From an uncultured Anaerolineales bacterium (GTDB lineage: Bacteria > Chloroflexota > Anaerolineae > Aggregatilineales > Aggregatilineaceae): 64,000 nucleotides of DNA. The position numbers and the translations under genes were made by a program. Positions within the stretch are counted from its first letter, which is position 1, and each line of letters starts with the position of its first letter. Under the pieces are notes generated by a model. It made no database searches and had not been told where the DNA came from. It was given only the letters and a program-made list of their open reading frames with translations. Positions 1 through 7,626 of this stretch are shown here, in pieces. Where the stretch lies: the NCBI GenBank assembly GCA_937135955.1, contig CAKZOB010000032.1, positions 47,987 through 111,986 on the forward strand. Direction: 5' to 3'.

Positions 1-13
1 CCGATCTCGCACG

Positions 14-595
14 CTAGGGCGTGATCTGCGTGCCGAGCACCTTCAGGAACTCCGCCAGCCACTTGGGGTGAGCGGGCCAGGCAGGCGCAGTGACCAGGTT
101 GCCATCCACCACCGCATCGGTGACCGGCACCGGCTTGTAGGTGCCGCCCGCCGCTGTCACGTCCGGCCCCACTGCCGGGTAGGCGGTGGCCGTCTTGCCC
201 TTAAGTGCACCCGCGGCTGCCAATACCTGCGGCCCGTGACAGATGGCCGCAACGGGCTTGCCCGTCTCGGCAAAATGGCGAGTGATGGCAATCACCTTGT
301 CGTTCAGACGGATATACTCTGGCGCGCGCCCGCCAGGGATCACCAGCGCGTCATAGTCTTCGGGCTTGATGTCGGCGAAGGTGGCGTTCAGCGCAAAGTT
401 GTGGCCGCGCTTCTCGCTATAGGTCTGATCGCCCTCGAAGTCATGCACCGAGGTGCGCACTACCTCGCCCGCCTTCTTGTCCGGGCAGACGGCGTGCACG
501 GTGTGCCCCACCATCAACAGCGCCTGGAAGGGCACCATCACTTCATAGTCTTCGACATAGTCGCCAACGAGCATCAAAATTTTCTTGGCTGCCAT
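14..595 (-). CDS. DJ-1/PfpI family protein
   Basis: This is a class I glutamine amidotransferase-like protein of the DJ-1/PfpI group, about 193 aa, the usual length for the family. The nucleophile elbow reads AICHGP, with the conserved Cys followed by His, and the upstream PGGRAPEY loop is also typical. Family members act as deglycases, stress-related hydrolases or small chaperones; the substrate cannot be read from sequence. An upstream in-frame TTG exists, but the ATG at 595 has GGAGG eight bases before it and is the better start. The gene stands alone; an inverted repeat separates it from the copper-protein genes that follow. Family confident, exact function not. Confidence 0.88.
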   Translation of the reverse strand: MAAKKILMLVGDYVEDYEVMVPFQALLMVGHTVHAVCPDKKAGEVVRTSVHDFEGDQTYSEKRGHNFALNATFADIKPEDYDALVIPGGRAPEYIRLNDKVIAITRHFAETGKPVAAICHGPQVLAAAGALKGKTATAYPAVGPDVTAAGGTYKPVPVTDAVVDGNLVTAPAWPAHPKWLAEFLKVLGTQITP

Positions 596-670
596 CGTCA
601 AATCCTCCTCTACAAAATGTATGCGGATACGCCTTCATTATACGCCCGCCCGCTCACCTGCGCCGAAGAG

Positions 671-775
671 CGCTTCACCACAGAGAACACGGAGGGCACA
701 GACATTGCGCAGAGAGAGTGCACCAGGTATTCTCTGTGCCCTTCTCTGTGTTCTCCGCGTTCTCTGTGGTTCAAA
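671..775. repeat. 'CTCTGTG' intergenic inverted repeat
   Basis: The intergenic spacer holds a long imperfect hairpin. ACCACAGAGAACACGGAG (677-694) pairs with CTCCGCGTTCTCTGTGGT (753-770) with one mismatch, and GGCACAGA/TCTGTGCC-type pairs lie inside. Related purine/pyrimidine-biased 'cagagaa/ttctctg' tracts recur near 5790, 22612 and 23452, so this belongs to a dispersed family. It could fold in RNA between the two minus-strand units, but there is no terminal T run to make it an obvious intrinsic terminator. Confidence 0.6.
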
Positions 776-794
776 GACTCGCGGGTTGTGCAGC

Positions 795-1409
795 TCACCA
801 GAGCGCCCGCAGCCGCGCGACGATGGCCGCCGGATCGGTGCCATAGGGGAAAACCAGGCGCAGCCGCCCCTGTTGATCGATCACGAAGGTCGAGGCTGTA
901 TGATCAACCAGGTAATCAGCCGCCGACTCCTCATAGCTCACCCGCTGATAGAACACCCCAAAGTCGCGGGCAATGGGGCGCAGTGCTGCATCGTCGCCGG
1001 TGAGACCGATGAACTGTGGATCGAATGCCCGCACATAGTTCGTCAGGCGTTCCGGCGTGTCGCGCTCGCCGTCCACGCTGACGAACACGAAAGCCACCCG
1101 CCCCGCGTCGTCGCCCAGCAGGGCTTTGACGCGCTTGAACTCGGCCAGCGTCGTCGGGCAGATGTCCGGGCAGTGCGTGTAGCCGAAGAAGAACAGAGCC
1201 ACTTTGCCGCGCAGGTCGCTCAGGCGGAAAGGCTGCCCATCCTGATTGGTCAGGGTGAAGTCACCCACATCTTTGGGCGGGTCGAGCAGGGTGCCGGGCA
1301 ACGGCGTCGCCGTCGGGCCGCCGTCCCCGCCCCCACCACAGGCCGCCAGCGCCGTGCTCAGCAGCGCAATAGCTACCCACAAACCCCACCAGCGCCACAC
1401 CGTCATCAC
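795..1409 (-). CDS. SCO1/SenC family copper-binding lipoprotein
   Basis: This is a thioredoxin-fold SCO1/SenC protein (about 204 aa). It has a lipobox ending at Cys24 (LAAC), a low-complexity Gly/Thr/Pro spacer, and the copper motif CPDIC (Cys80, Cys84) in the sequence GYTHCPDICP. A conserved His lies near residue 165 in the VDHTASTF segment. SCO proteins deliver copper to, or reduce, the CuA site of cytochrome oxidase on the outer face of the membrane. It is the last gene of a tight operon: its GTG/ATG start overlaps the stop of the PCu(A)C gene. Whether GTG 1409 or ATG 1406 is used cannot be decided. The partner chaperone makes a role in oxidase CuA assembly likely. Confidence 0.92.
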   Translation of the reverse strand: MMTVWRWWGLWVAIALLSTALAACGGGGDGGPTATPLPGTLLDPPKDVGDFTLTNQDGQPFRLSDLRGKVALFFFGYTHCPDICPTTLAEFKRVKALLGDDAGRVAFVFVSVDGERDTPERLTNYVRAFDPQFIGLTGDDAALRPIARDFGVFYQRVSYEESAADYLVDHTASTFVIDQQGRLRLVFPYGTDPAAIVARLRALW

Positions 1410-1969
1410 TCCAGTGCGCGGACTTCGGCGGTCACGTCCAGCGTCGCGCCGGAGGCGAAGGTGAGCGTCAGCGTCACGGTGTCGCCGGGGTTCAGGTCGC
1501 GCTGCACGTCGAGCAACATGATGTGATAACCGCCCGGCTTGAGTTCGACGCTGCCCCGCGCGGGCACCTCAATCGCCTCGATCGGACGCATACGCATCAC
1601 GTCGTTCTCGTCTACCGTCGTCTCGTGAATCTCCACCGCGCCGGCGACCTCCGGGCCGGCGCTCGCACCGATCAGGCGGTCGGGGGCGTCGCCGCTATTC
1701 TCGATGACCATGAATGCACCGGTCACTCGTCCGCTGGGCTCCTGGTCGCTCATGCCGCCCATGTCGTGCCCGGCCATGCCTGCGGCGGTGTCGCTCTGTT
1801 CCGCTCCGGCCATCTGTTGGATGGTGGCGCGCACCCAGGCATCGCGGACAGACAGCGCTGGTGACGTGGGAGTAGCGGTGGGAGTTGCCTTCTCTTCGTC
1901 GCCAGAACAGGCGCTGAGAGCCAAAACGAGCGCGACCACTCCTGACAACAACACACGCCTGACAACCAT
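1406..1969 (-). CDS. PCu(A)C copper chaperone lipoprotein
   Basis: This 187-aa lipoprotein has its signal ending at the Cys in LALSACSG. Its C-terminal half is a PCu(A)C (DUF461) domain with the copper-ligand pattern His-x9-Met-x-Met followed, after 21 residues, by His-x-Met (GYHIML). The middle contains a His/Met-rich insertion around GMAGHDMGGMSDQ, which could bind extra metal. PCu(A)C proteins pass Cu(I) to cytochrome oxidase together with SCO1, which is encoded immediately downstream. The ATG at 1969 has GGAGG seven bases upstream and overlaps the reductase stop codon by one base (TGATG), implying translational coupling. Confidence 0.92.
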   Translation of the reverse strand: MVVRRVLLSGVVALVLALSACSGDEEKATPTATPTSPALSVRDAWVRATIQQMAGAEQSDTAAGMAGHDMGGMSDQEPSGRVTGAFMVIENSGDAPDRLIGASAGPEVAGAVEIHETTVDENDVMRMRPIEAIEVPARGSVELKPGGYHIMLLDVQRDLNPGDTVTLTLTFASGATLDVTAEVRALE

Positions 1970-2958
1970 CACTCACCCTCCTGAGCTTCTCGCTCGTCCT
2001 GTGCCAGCAATGCCTCGATTTCGGCAACCTGCCGCTCGCTGAGCGGGCCATAGTCGAGCGCGCCAGCGTTTTCCTCTACCTGTGCCACCGTCTTGAAGCC
2101 GGGGATAGGAATAGTCTGCGCCGAAATGGCCCACAGCCAGCCCAAAGCAGCCTGCGCCAGCGTCCGCCCGTCGCGCGTCAACACATCGCGCAGGCGGGCC
2201 AGCCAGGCCAGGCGCTCCGCCTGCGGGCCGTGACGCAAGTCCCAGGTGTGACGCACGTCGTCGGCGGGCAGGCGTGTATCCGGCGTGAACTTGCCGGTGA
2301 GCAGGCCGCGCCCCAGCGGCCCACGCACGATGACGGCCAGGTTGTATGTATGGGCCAGTTGCAGCATGGCCTCATTGCGCTCGAAAAGGTTCATATGGCA
2401 CTGCACGGCCACGCAGTGCTCGCCCTCGGCGAAGAGCCGCGCGCGCTCCGGGTCGTCGGTGCTCCAGCCATAGAAGCGAATCTTGCCCTCGCGCACCAGG
2501 TCTTCGAGCGTCTCGCGCACTTCCAGCGCCTGCTCCAGATCGTAGTCGCCCAGGTGAAACTGATAGAGATCAATGTAGTCGGTATTCAGGCGGCGCAATG
2601 AATCTTCGCAGGCGCGGCGAATGTACGCCGGATCAGCCGCCCTGCCGATGATCTGCCGCGATCCTTCCGAAAAGACGCGCCCAAACTTGGTGGCGATGAT
2701 CACGCGGTGACGCGCCCCAGCCAGGCCCAGCCCCAACAGACGCTCGCTATGCCCGGTGCCGTAGACATCGGCGGTATCCCAGAAGGTAATGCCCAGTTCC
2801 AGGCCGCGATGAATGGCGCGCATGGACTCGGCATCGTCTACGTGTCCCCAGCCCACAGGCCGCCCTTGTTCATCCCACAGCGGCCCACCGATGGCCCAGG
2901 TGCCCAGCCCCAGCGCGCTGACTTCCAGGCCACTGCGCCCTAAAGTGCGTGTGTACAC
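1969..2958 (-). CDS. Aldo/keto reductase
   Basis: This is an NAD(P)H-dependent aldo/keto reductase of the YajO/Tas-like type, about 329 aa. Family landmarks are RTLGRSGLEVSALGLGTW at the N terminus, the catalytic Asp and Tyr in DTADVYG, the Lys in IATKFG, the His in YQFHLGDYD, and cofactor-side motifs near the C terminus (IPIPGFK). I chose the GTG start at 2958 because the family motif begins two residues later and a GGAGG lies upstream. An ATG at 3000 is in frame but lacks a ribosome site. The gene leads the operon with the two copper chaperones, although a functional link to copper is not obvious. Substrate unknown. Confidence 0.88.
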   Translation of the reverse strand: MYTRTLGRSGLEVSALGLGTWAIGGPLWDEQGRPVGWGHVDDAESMRAIHRGLELGITFWDTADVYGTGHSERLLGLGLAGARHRVIIATKFGRVFSEGSRQIIGRAADPAYIRRACEDSLRRLNTDYIDLYQFHLGDYDLEQALEVRETLEDLVREGKIRFYGWSTDDPERARLFAEGEHCVAVQCHMNLFERNEAMLQLAHTYNLAVIVRGPLGRGLLTGKFTPDTRLPADDVRHTWDLRHGPQAERLAWLARLRDVLTRDGRTLAQAALGWLWAISAQTIPIPGFKTVAQVEENAGALDYGPLSERQVAEIEALLAQDEREAQEGE

Positions 2959-3104
2959 GACCAGTTCTTCCTCCGGGGGCTGCTCATCGGCGCTCACCAT
3001 ACACAGCCGACAACGCGGGCGATGGTAGTTCCCAACATGTCCGGTGTACATAGGCGCTCCTGGATGGCGTGTGCTCAACCCATTCGACGAAGTCATCCAG
3101 CCCC

Positions 3105-3133
3105 TTTATAAGCCATCCGACATGTCTGAACAA
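3105..3133 (-). promoter_or_regulatory. Sigma70-like promoter of the reductase/copper operon
   Basis: On the minus strand a TTGTTC -35 (3128-3133) is followed after exactly 17 bases by a TATAAA -10 (3105-3110). Transcription would start near 3098, leaving a leader of roughly 140 bases before the chosen GTG. The -35 directly abuts a CRP-type palindrome. Confidence 0.6.
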
Positions 3134-3149
3134 TGTGATTTCTGTCACA
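3134..3149. promoter_or_regulatory. CRP/FNR-family operator
   Basis: TGTGATTTCTGTCACA is a perfect TGTGA-N6-TCACA inverted repeat. Its centre is about 43 bases upstream of the predicted start for the reductase operon, the spacing of a class II activator site. This fits control by a CRP-type regulator. The regulator itself is not in the window. Confidence 0.6.
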
Positions 3150-3167
3150 ATCTTATCCCGGTGACCC

Positions 3168-4202
3168 TCACGCTTCGGGCGCGGGCACGGTGAAGTCGAA
3201 CGACTCGCGCACCGGCGCGCGGGCCAGGCTCAGCGCAGCTCCGGCGTGACGCAGAAAGTCCAGGCCGCTGACCTCAACATCCGCCCGCCAGTCGCCCGGC
3301 TCCAGCGAGACGTTAGCCCCGTAATGGAAGCCCAGTCCTGGCGCAATGACCGGCTGGAAAGGCACCAGAATCTCCACCCCATAGCGGCGGAAAGTGACGG
3401 TCACCGTCGCGCCAGGGAGTTTCTCTTCGTAGTTCACCGCGTGATCGGTCACGTCCACCAGGTAGTAGCGGCTGCCCGGCTCGATCTCCAGCGGCTCGCT
3501 GACGCCGTCCTGCACAGCGTAGAGCTGCCGCGGCTCGTCGAGATAGCTCAGCACAATGTGCAGACCGTCGCGCACTACCTCGCCGATCATTTGCGGCGTG
3601 CTGCTGCCGATCACACGCCCTTGCTCGTCGAGCGCAAAGCTGCCCGACCATTCGATCGGTTCCAGCCACAGGTCGTGCGCGCCTTCCTGGCGCAGTGCCT
3701 GCACCGGACCGATCGTCACCGTCCACTCATAGGTTGCGCCAGCGGGCACGCGGTAGTTATCGCCGAAGTGATAGCCGTGCCCCGGCGCGTACATGGCGGG
3801 CGCGGCAGCCTGCACGATCACCGCGCCGGTATCTGCGCGGCGCACTTCCAGCGACACTGTCACCGGCAGGCGCTCGCCCAGGGCCAGCGCCGCGTCGTTC
3901 ACGTCTATAGTGATATGTTTGAGGTCGGCGTCGGTGATATCGCCGCCGCAAAGTTGCAACTGCCCGTCCACCACCTGATAGAGCTGCGCCGCGGGACTCA
4001 CATTGAAGATGAGCTGCATCCCGTCGCGAGTCTCGGTCACCAGACCGGCCCCGTGCGTATGGGCGGCGTAGCTGACAGGGGTCGTTGCCGGGGCGCAATC
4101 GTCATCTTCGCCGGGGCGAAAGGTGATCAGCGCGATCACAAAGACCGGCACCAGCACCAGCAGAAAAATCAGCGGGTAGATCAGCAGCTTGCTTCCGTGC
4201 AT
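3168..4202 (-). CDS. Membrane-anchored protein with two P19/Tp34-like domains
   Basis: This 344-aa protein starts with one hydrophobic anchor (LLIYPLIFLLVLVPVFVIAL). The exported part holds two related halves, roughly residues 40-190 and 200-340. Each half ends in a similar motif, APGHGYHFGDN in the first and APGLGFHYGAN in the second, followed by a Gly/Pro turn and a beta-strand. These motifs resemble the metal-site region of periplasmic iron/copper proteins of the P19/Tp34 (iron-transporter) family, here in tandem. That assignment comes from motif recognition only. The gene follows the carbinolamine dehydratase gene by 15 bases, and copper chaperones lie downstream, so a metal-related envelope role is reasonable but inferred. 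Confidence 0.5.
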   Translation of the reverse strand: MHGSKLLIYPLIFLLVLVPVFVIALITFRPGEDDDCAPATTPVSYAAHTHGAGLVTETRDGMQLIFNVSPAAQLYQVVDGQLQLCGGDITDADLKHITIDVNDAALALGERLPVTVSLEVRRADTGAVIVQAAAPAMYAPGHGYHFGDNYRVPAGATYEWTVTIGPVQALRQEGAHDLWLEPIEWSGSFALDEQGRVIGSSTPQMIGEVVRDGLHIVLSYLDEPRQLYAVQDGVSEPLEIEPGSRYYLVDVTDHAVNYEEKLPGATVTVTFRRYGVEILVPFQPVIAPGLGFHYGANVSLEPGDWRADVEVSGLDFLRHAGAALSLARAPVRESFDFTVPAPEA

Positions 4203-4217
4203 CAGCCAACCTCTGCC

Positions 4218-4523
4218 CTACAACGGGCGCGGCAGCGCGTCTATCTGCGCCATCAGCGCGAAATCCAGGTCGGTGATGCCGCCCTGATCGTGCGTCATCA
4301 GGCTCACCGACAGATGTTTCCAACCGTGCAGACGCAGGTCGGGGTGATGATCCGCGACTTCGGCCAGATGGCCGATGGCGTTCAGCAACAACAGCGCCTG
4401 CGCGAAATTCTTGAGCGTGAAGGTGCGGTGCAGTTGCCCATCCTCGCCCAATTGCCAGTCCGGATGTGCGGCCAGGCGTTCGCGGACTTCCTGTGGAGTG
4501 TAGGTCTTCAATGTGCGGGCCAT
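4218..4523 (-). CDS. phhB: Pterin-4a-carbinolamine dehydratase
   Basis: This 101-aa protein is full length for the PCD/DCoH family. It has the catalytic histidine signature ADHHPDL, a following GWKHLSVSLMTHD strand and the closing TDLDFALMAQID helix. The enzyme dehydrates 4a-hydroxytetrahydropterins, regenerating the cofactor of aromatic amino acid hydroxylases; many bacteria without a hydroxylase also carry it beside folate genes. Here it lies downstream of folE, folB and folK, separated from folK by a dispersed repeat. The ATG is preceded by GGAGAG. No pterin-dependent hydroxylase is visible in the window. Confidence 0.92.
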   Translation of the reverse strand: MARTLKTYTPQEVRERLAAHPDWQLGEDGQLHRTFTLKNFAQALLLLNAIGHLAEVADHHPDLRLHGWKHLSVSLMTHDQGGITDLDFALMAQIDALPRPL

Positions 4524-4610
4524 GGGGAACTCTCCGGAATTCAGTTCGACGGGCTTGTGAAGATTATAACCACACGCGGGGTCCGATGGCAGCGCAACGG
4601 CGCTCCCCTA

Positions 4611-4799
4611 GGGGAATTGTCTCAAACCGCTTGCCGCTTTACCTCACCCTCAGCCTCGCTTCGCTCGGCTTGCCCCCTCCCCGCGGCGGGGGGCCACAAG
4701 GCGCGCCAGCGCCGAGTGGGGGTGAGGTCAACCAGCAGATCACACCTGAGCTTACTTCTGCCCATGGTTCTGCTGGCTGGTTTTGATGCGATTACCCTG
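4611..4799 (+). repeat. Dispersed repeat family A, copy 1
   Basis: The copy has two parts. The left part is an inverted-repeat region of the form TTACCTCACCC...GGGGGTGAGGTCAACC, with GC-rich hairpins between. The right part is a highly conserved stretch from GATCACACCTGAGC to GCGATTACCCTG. The same right part occurs at 17620-17680, at 33986-34045 inverted, and at 63958-64000. It has no ORF and fills the gap between folK and the dehydratase gene. Confidence 0.8.
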
Positions 4800-4813
4800 G
4801 GCGCTCCCCAACC

Positions 4814-5344
4814 TCACCAGGCGAAGTCGTCGCGCGGACTTGCGTCCACGCCCGCCCGCAACGCCGCCGCGATCTCGGCCAGCGGCTGACCGGTGAGCGG
4901 GTGCGGCCAGTCCGGCGCGACATCGGCCAGCGGCACGGCCACATGGGCGCGCGTCAGGATGTCGGGATCGGGCAAGGTCAGGTGGGGCGTATCGAGAACA
5001 CAATCCCTGTAGAGGGCAATGTCCAGGTCAATGGGGCGCGGTGCGTATTTATCCGCCCCCCGCCGCCGCCCCAGCAGCAACTCGACGAAGCGCAGGACGT
5101 GAAACTTGAGCGCCAGCGGCGTATAGTAGCCGTCGGAATGTAACAACAGGGCCGCGTTGAGGAACGGAGGCTGATCGGCAGCAACCGCGCCTGTCGCGCC
5201 GATCGGTGCCGACTCGTAAACGCGCGACAGAGCGCGCACCCGCAGATGGTAGTTCTGGCGCAGCAGGGTCACCGCGCGGGGCAGGTTGCGTTCTGGCTCG
5301 ATGTTGCTGCCCAGCGTGATCAGAACCGGCACATACTCACTCAA
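4814..5344 (-). CDS. folK: Hydroxymethyldihydropterin pyrophosphokinase
   Basis: This 176-aa HPPK transfers pyrophosphate from ATP to 6-hydroxymethyl-7,8-dihydropterin in folate synthesis. Motifs seen are ITLGSNI at the N terminus, SRVYESAPIG, FLNAALLL, the metal/ATP signature RPIDLDIALY, and LTLPDPDILTRAHVAVPLADVAP. The likely start is a TTG at 5344 with GGGAG ten bases upstream; it overlaps the folB stop by eight bases, so the two are translationally coupled. A GTG four codons later is the alternative. An insertion of about ten residues lies around residues 45-60 (IGATGAVAADQPPF). Confidence 0.93.
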   Translation of the reverse strand: MSEYVPVLITLGSNIEPERNLPRAVTLLRQNYHLRVRALSRVYESAPIGATGAVAADQPPFLNAALLLHSDGYYTPLALKFHVLRFVELLLGRRRGADKYAPRPIDLDIALYRDCVLDTPHLTLPDPDILTRAHVAVPLADVAPDWPHPLTGQPLAEIAAALRAGVDASPRDDFAW

Positions 5345-5705
5345 AGTCGGCGCGCTCCCGTTCGATCTCTACCCCTACCGATCGCGCGAAGCGCAGCGCG
5401 CCCGGCTTCTCGACGCGCACGATCACGCGCTCTGCCCCGTGATCTACCACGCAAATGCGGGCGATAGCCGTCGCCAGCGCCTCGACCGTCTGATAGCTGG
5501 ACTCCTCCACGTGCGCGATGACCGCCTTGGTGATGGTACGATAGTTGAGGATGTCGGCGGGGTCGTCGGTGAGGCCGCCGCGCCGCGTGTCGGTGAACAG
5601 CGTCAGGTTGATCAGGATATCCTGTTTCTTCTCGCGCTCCCAGTCGTTGAAACCGATGATGCCGCGCAAGAGCAAATCCTGGACGATGATCTTATCGGTC
5701 GCCAT
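5337..5705 (-). CDS. folB: Dihydroneopterin aldolase
   Basis: This is the FolB enzyme (about 122 aa), which converts 7,8-dihydroneopterin to hydroxymethyldihydropterin and glycolaldehyde. Recognisable segments are DLLLRGIIGFNDWER, ILINLTLF, NYRTITKAV, the Glu/Leu-rich SYQTVEALATAIAR and RVEKPGALRFARSVGVEIER. Three in-frame starts are possible (5723 GTG, 5717 ATG, 5705 ATG). I use 5705 because it matches the family N terminus and has GAGGAT upstream at tolerable spacing. It overlaps folK directly downstream. Confidence 0.93.
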   Translation of the reverse strand: MATDKIIVQDLLLRGIIGFNDWEREKKQDILINLTLFTDTRRGGLTDDPADILNYRTITKAVIAHVEESSYQTVEALATAIARICVVDHGAERVIVRVEKPGALRFARSVGVEIERERADFE

Positions 5706-5720
5706 CGAGTCTGTCATCCT

Positions 5721-5845
5721 CACTGTGAATTGCGGATTGCGGAAGGCGGATTGCGAAATAGAAAAAAATGCTCAGGTGTGCCAGAGAGACTCCGCGCTGA
5801 CGTTCTTTCTCTGCGCGGTCTCCGCGCCTTTGCGGTTTTTTCCGC
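5721..5845. repeat. Heptamer and 'CTCTG' repeat tracts
   Basis: The spacer between the SDR gene and folB begins with degenerate units of GAATTGCGGATTGCGG type (5727-5757) and continues with a 'tttctctgcgcggtctccgcg' pattern (5790-5835). Both types recur elsewhere in the window. No ORF or clear promoter was seen in it. Confidence 0.6.
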
Positions 5846-5847
5846 AC

Positions 5848-6612
5848 TCACTTAAGCGTGCCGATCAGGTGCTCCCCGCCGTCTACCGGGATCAGCGCGC
5901 CGGTGATGTAGTCGTTGCGAGCCAGGAAAACCGCCGCTTGCGCGACATAGTCCGGGTGACCGGTGCGCCCCAACGGAGTCCGCGCGCCGATGGCTGCCCA
6001 AGTCTCGCCCTGCGGGTCAACACCTGGGGGCGGCAGCACCGCGCCCGGCACGATGGCGTTGACGCGAATGGTCGGGGCCAACTCGTAAGCAGTGACTTTG
6101 GTCAGGTGAAGCAGGCCGGCTTTGCTGACGCCGTGCTGCACGTAATCGCGCCAGGGGTAAATGCCGCTGAGGTCGGCGATGTTGATGATGGCAGCGGCTT
6201 CGTCCGCTGGGCGGGCCACCCGGCGCATCAGGCGAGCGGCGTGCTGCGTGCACAGGAACGGCGCGCGCAGGTTGACCTGCAACACGTCCTTCCAGTCGTC
6301 CAGGCCGATCTCGTCGAACGGCTGACGCACAAAACTGGCCGCGCTGTTCACCAGCACGTCCAGCCGCCCGAACTCAGCCGCCGTCGCGTCGAACAGGGAG
6401 CGGATACGCACCGGATCGCGTAGATCGGCCTGGAAGGAAATAGCGCGCACCCCCAACGACTTGACCTCAGCCACTGTCTCGCGCGCTGCCGCTTCGGACG
6501 ATCCATAGTGTATCACCAGGTGCATCCCTTCGCGCGCCAGGGCCAGGGCGATGGCCTTGCCGACGCGGTGTGCCCCGCCTGTCACCAGCGCGACTTTGTC
6601 TTGCAAGTTCAT
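5848..6612 (-). CDS. SDR oxidoreductase, pteridine reductase/FolM-like, with HxxxK site
   Basis: This 254-aa classical short-chain dehydrogenase has the cofactor motif TGGAHRVGKAIA, whose basic residue is typical of NADPH-dependent pteridine reductases (PTR1, FolM). It also has the NSAASF structural Asn region and the active-site serine strand IADLSG. Sitting inside the folate cluster, a dihydropterin or dihydrofolate reductase role is the natural inference. An oddity is that the canonical YxxxK position reads HGVSK, so the catalytic Tyr is His; the nearest Tyr is three residues earlier. The ATG at 6612 has GAGGGGG upstream; a longer frame to 6645 lacks one. Activity and substrate are therefore uncertain. 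Confidence 0.75.
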   Translation of the reverse strand: MNLQDKVALVTGGAHRVGKAIALALAREGMHLVIHYGSSEAAARETVAEVKSLGVRAISFQADLRDPVRIRSLFDATAAEFGRLDVLVNSAASFVRQPFDEIGLDDWKDVLQVNLRAPFLCTQHAARLMRRVARPADEAAAIINIADLSGIYPWRDYVQHGVSKAGLLHLTKVTAYELAPTIRVNAIVPGAVLPPPGVDPQGETWAAIGARTPLGRTGHPDYVAQAAVFLARNDYITGALIPVDGGEHLIGTLK

Positions 6613-6732
6613 TGGCCACCCCCTCTGCCAGCCTACCGGAGCCATTCACAACATGGGCGCGGCATGACCGCGCCCAGACCTGCCTTGCCTCACGCCAGGG
6701 AGACGCGCGCCTGCCCGCGTCCCCCCTTGATC

Positions 6733-7386
6733 TTAGCGAATGCCCGCCAGCCGGTAAAATTCGTCCACTAGGGCGGGGTTGGTGCGGAATTCGCCACGCT
6801 TGGCCGTGGTAACCATGTTGATGCCGTGTTTCTTGACGCCGCGCAGCGCCGCGCAGCTATGTTGTCCTTCCACCACCACCATCACGCCCAGCGGGTCGAG
6901 GTACGTTTCCAGCGTGTCGGCGATCTCATTGGTCAGGCGTTCCTGCACCTGCAGACGGCGGGCGAACATGTCCACGATGCGCGGAATCTTGCTCAGGCCG
7001 ACGACCTTGTCGCGCGGGATGTAGGCCACGTGCGCCTTTCCAGTGAAGGGCAGCATATGATGCTCGCACATGGACACATATTCGATATTGGCCACCACGA
7101 TCATCTCGCCTTCGCCATACTCCACGTCGAACATCGCGCCGTTGATGATCGTCTCCGCGTCCTGACGGTAGCCTTCGAGCAGTTCATCGTACATCTTGGC
7201 GACACGGTGCGGCGTGCGCAACAGACCGTCGCGATCGGGGTCTTCGCCCACATTGAGCAAAATCAAGCGCACGGCGTCTTCGATGACCGCCTTGGGATTG
7301 TAGGCTTCAAATTCGGCGGTGGCGATCCGCTCTGCCATTTCGACAATGTGCCCGTTGTTCTTGTGTCCGTTGCCATTCTTACTCAT
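6733..7386 (-). CDS. folE: GTP cyclohydrolase I
   Basis: This 217-aa type IA GTP cyclohydrolase catalyses the first step of tetrahydropterin and folate synthesis. The zinc ligands are present: Cys and His in [10 protein letters not shown], and the second Cys in HSCAALRG. Other family landmarks are [43 protein letters not shown] and [12 protein letters not shown]. The ATG at 7386 has AAGGA nine bases upstream and is preferred over an upstream TTG. It is the first gene of the pterin cluster and lies about 120 bases upstream of the SDR gene. Confidence 0.96.
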   Translation of the reverse strand: MSKNGNGHKNNGHIVEMAERIATAEFEAYNPKAVIEDAVRLILLNVGEDPDRDGLLRTPHRVAKMYDELLEGYRQDAETIINGAMFDVEYGEGEMIVVANIEYVSMCEHHMLPFTGKAHVAYIPRDKVVGLSKIPRIVDMFARRLQVQERLTNEIADTLETYLDPLGVMVVVEGQHSCAALRGVKKHGINMVTTAKRGEFRTNPALVDEFYRLAGIR

Positions 7387-7555
7387 CGCTCGCAATCCTT
7401 TTCTGGCGGGAAATCACCGTGCCTGTATCCAAAAAGTTAGATGCTGCACGCTTAAACAAAGTTAGCAGGGTTTCCTTAGGGAATGGTTAATAAGCCCAGA
7501 GACCTGCATAAGATTTATTTGATGATTATCTCAAAAAATGCCCAGGATGGCGATA

Positions 7556-7592
7556 GAAAAAAGGCTTCGGGAGTCCGCACGACTCCCGAAGC
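7556..7592 (-). terminator. Rho-independent terminator of the sugar operon
   Basis: GCTTCGGGAGTC (7564-7575) and GACTCCCGAAGC (7581-7592) form a perfect 12-bp stem with loop CGCAC. Read on the minus strand, it is followed by CCTTTTTTC, the expected U tract. It lies 35 bases after the isomerase stop codon and closes the long sugar operon. Confidence 0.92.
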
Positions 7593-7626
7593 CCGCCTCG
7601 CCTTGCTCTATCGGGTCAAACAGTGC

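Noticed and set aside
68..1003. Long plus-strand open frames opposite the DJ-1 and SCO1 genes
   Set aside because: They are antisense to genes with clear family motifs, run through an intergenic repeat and have no ribosome site. They reflect high GC content.
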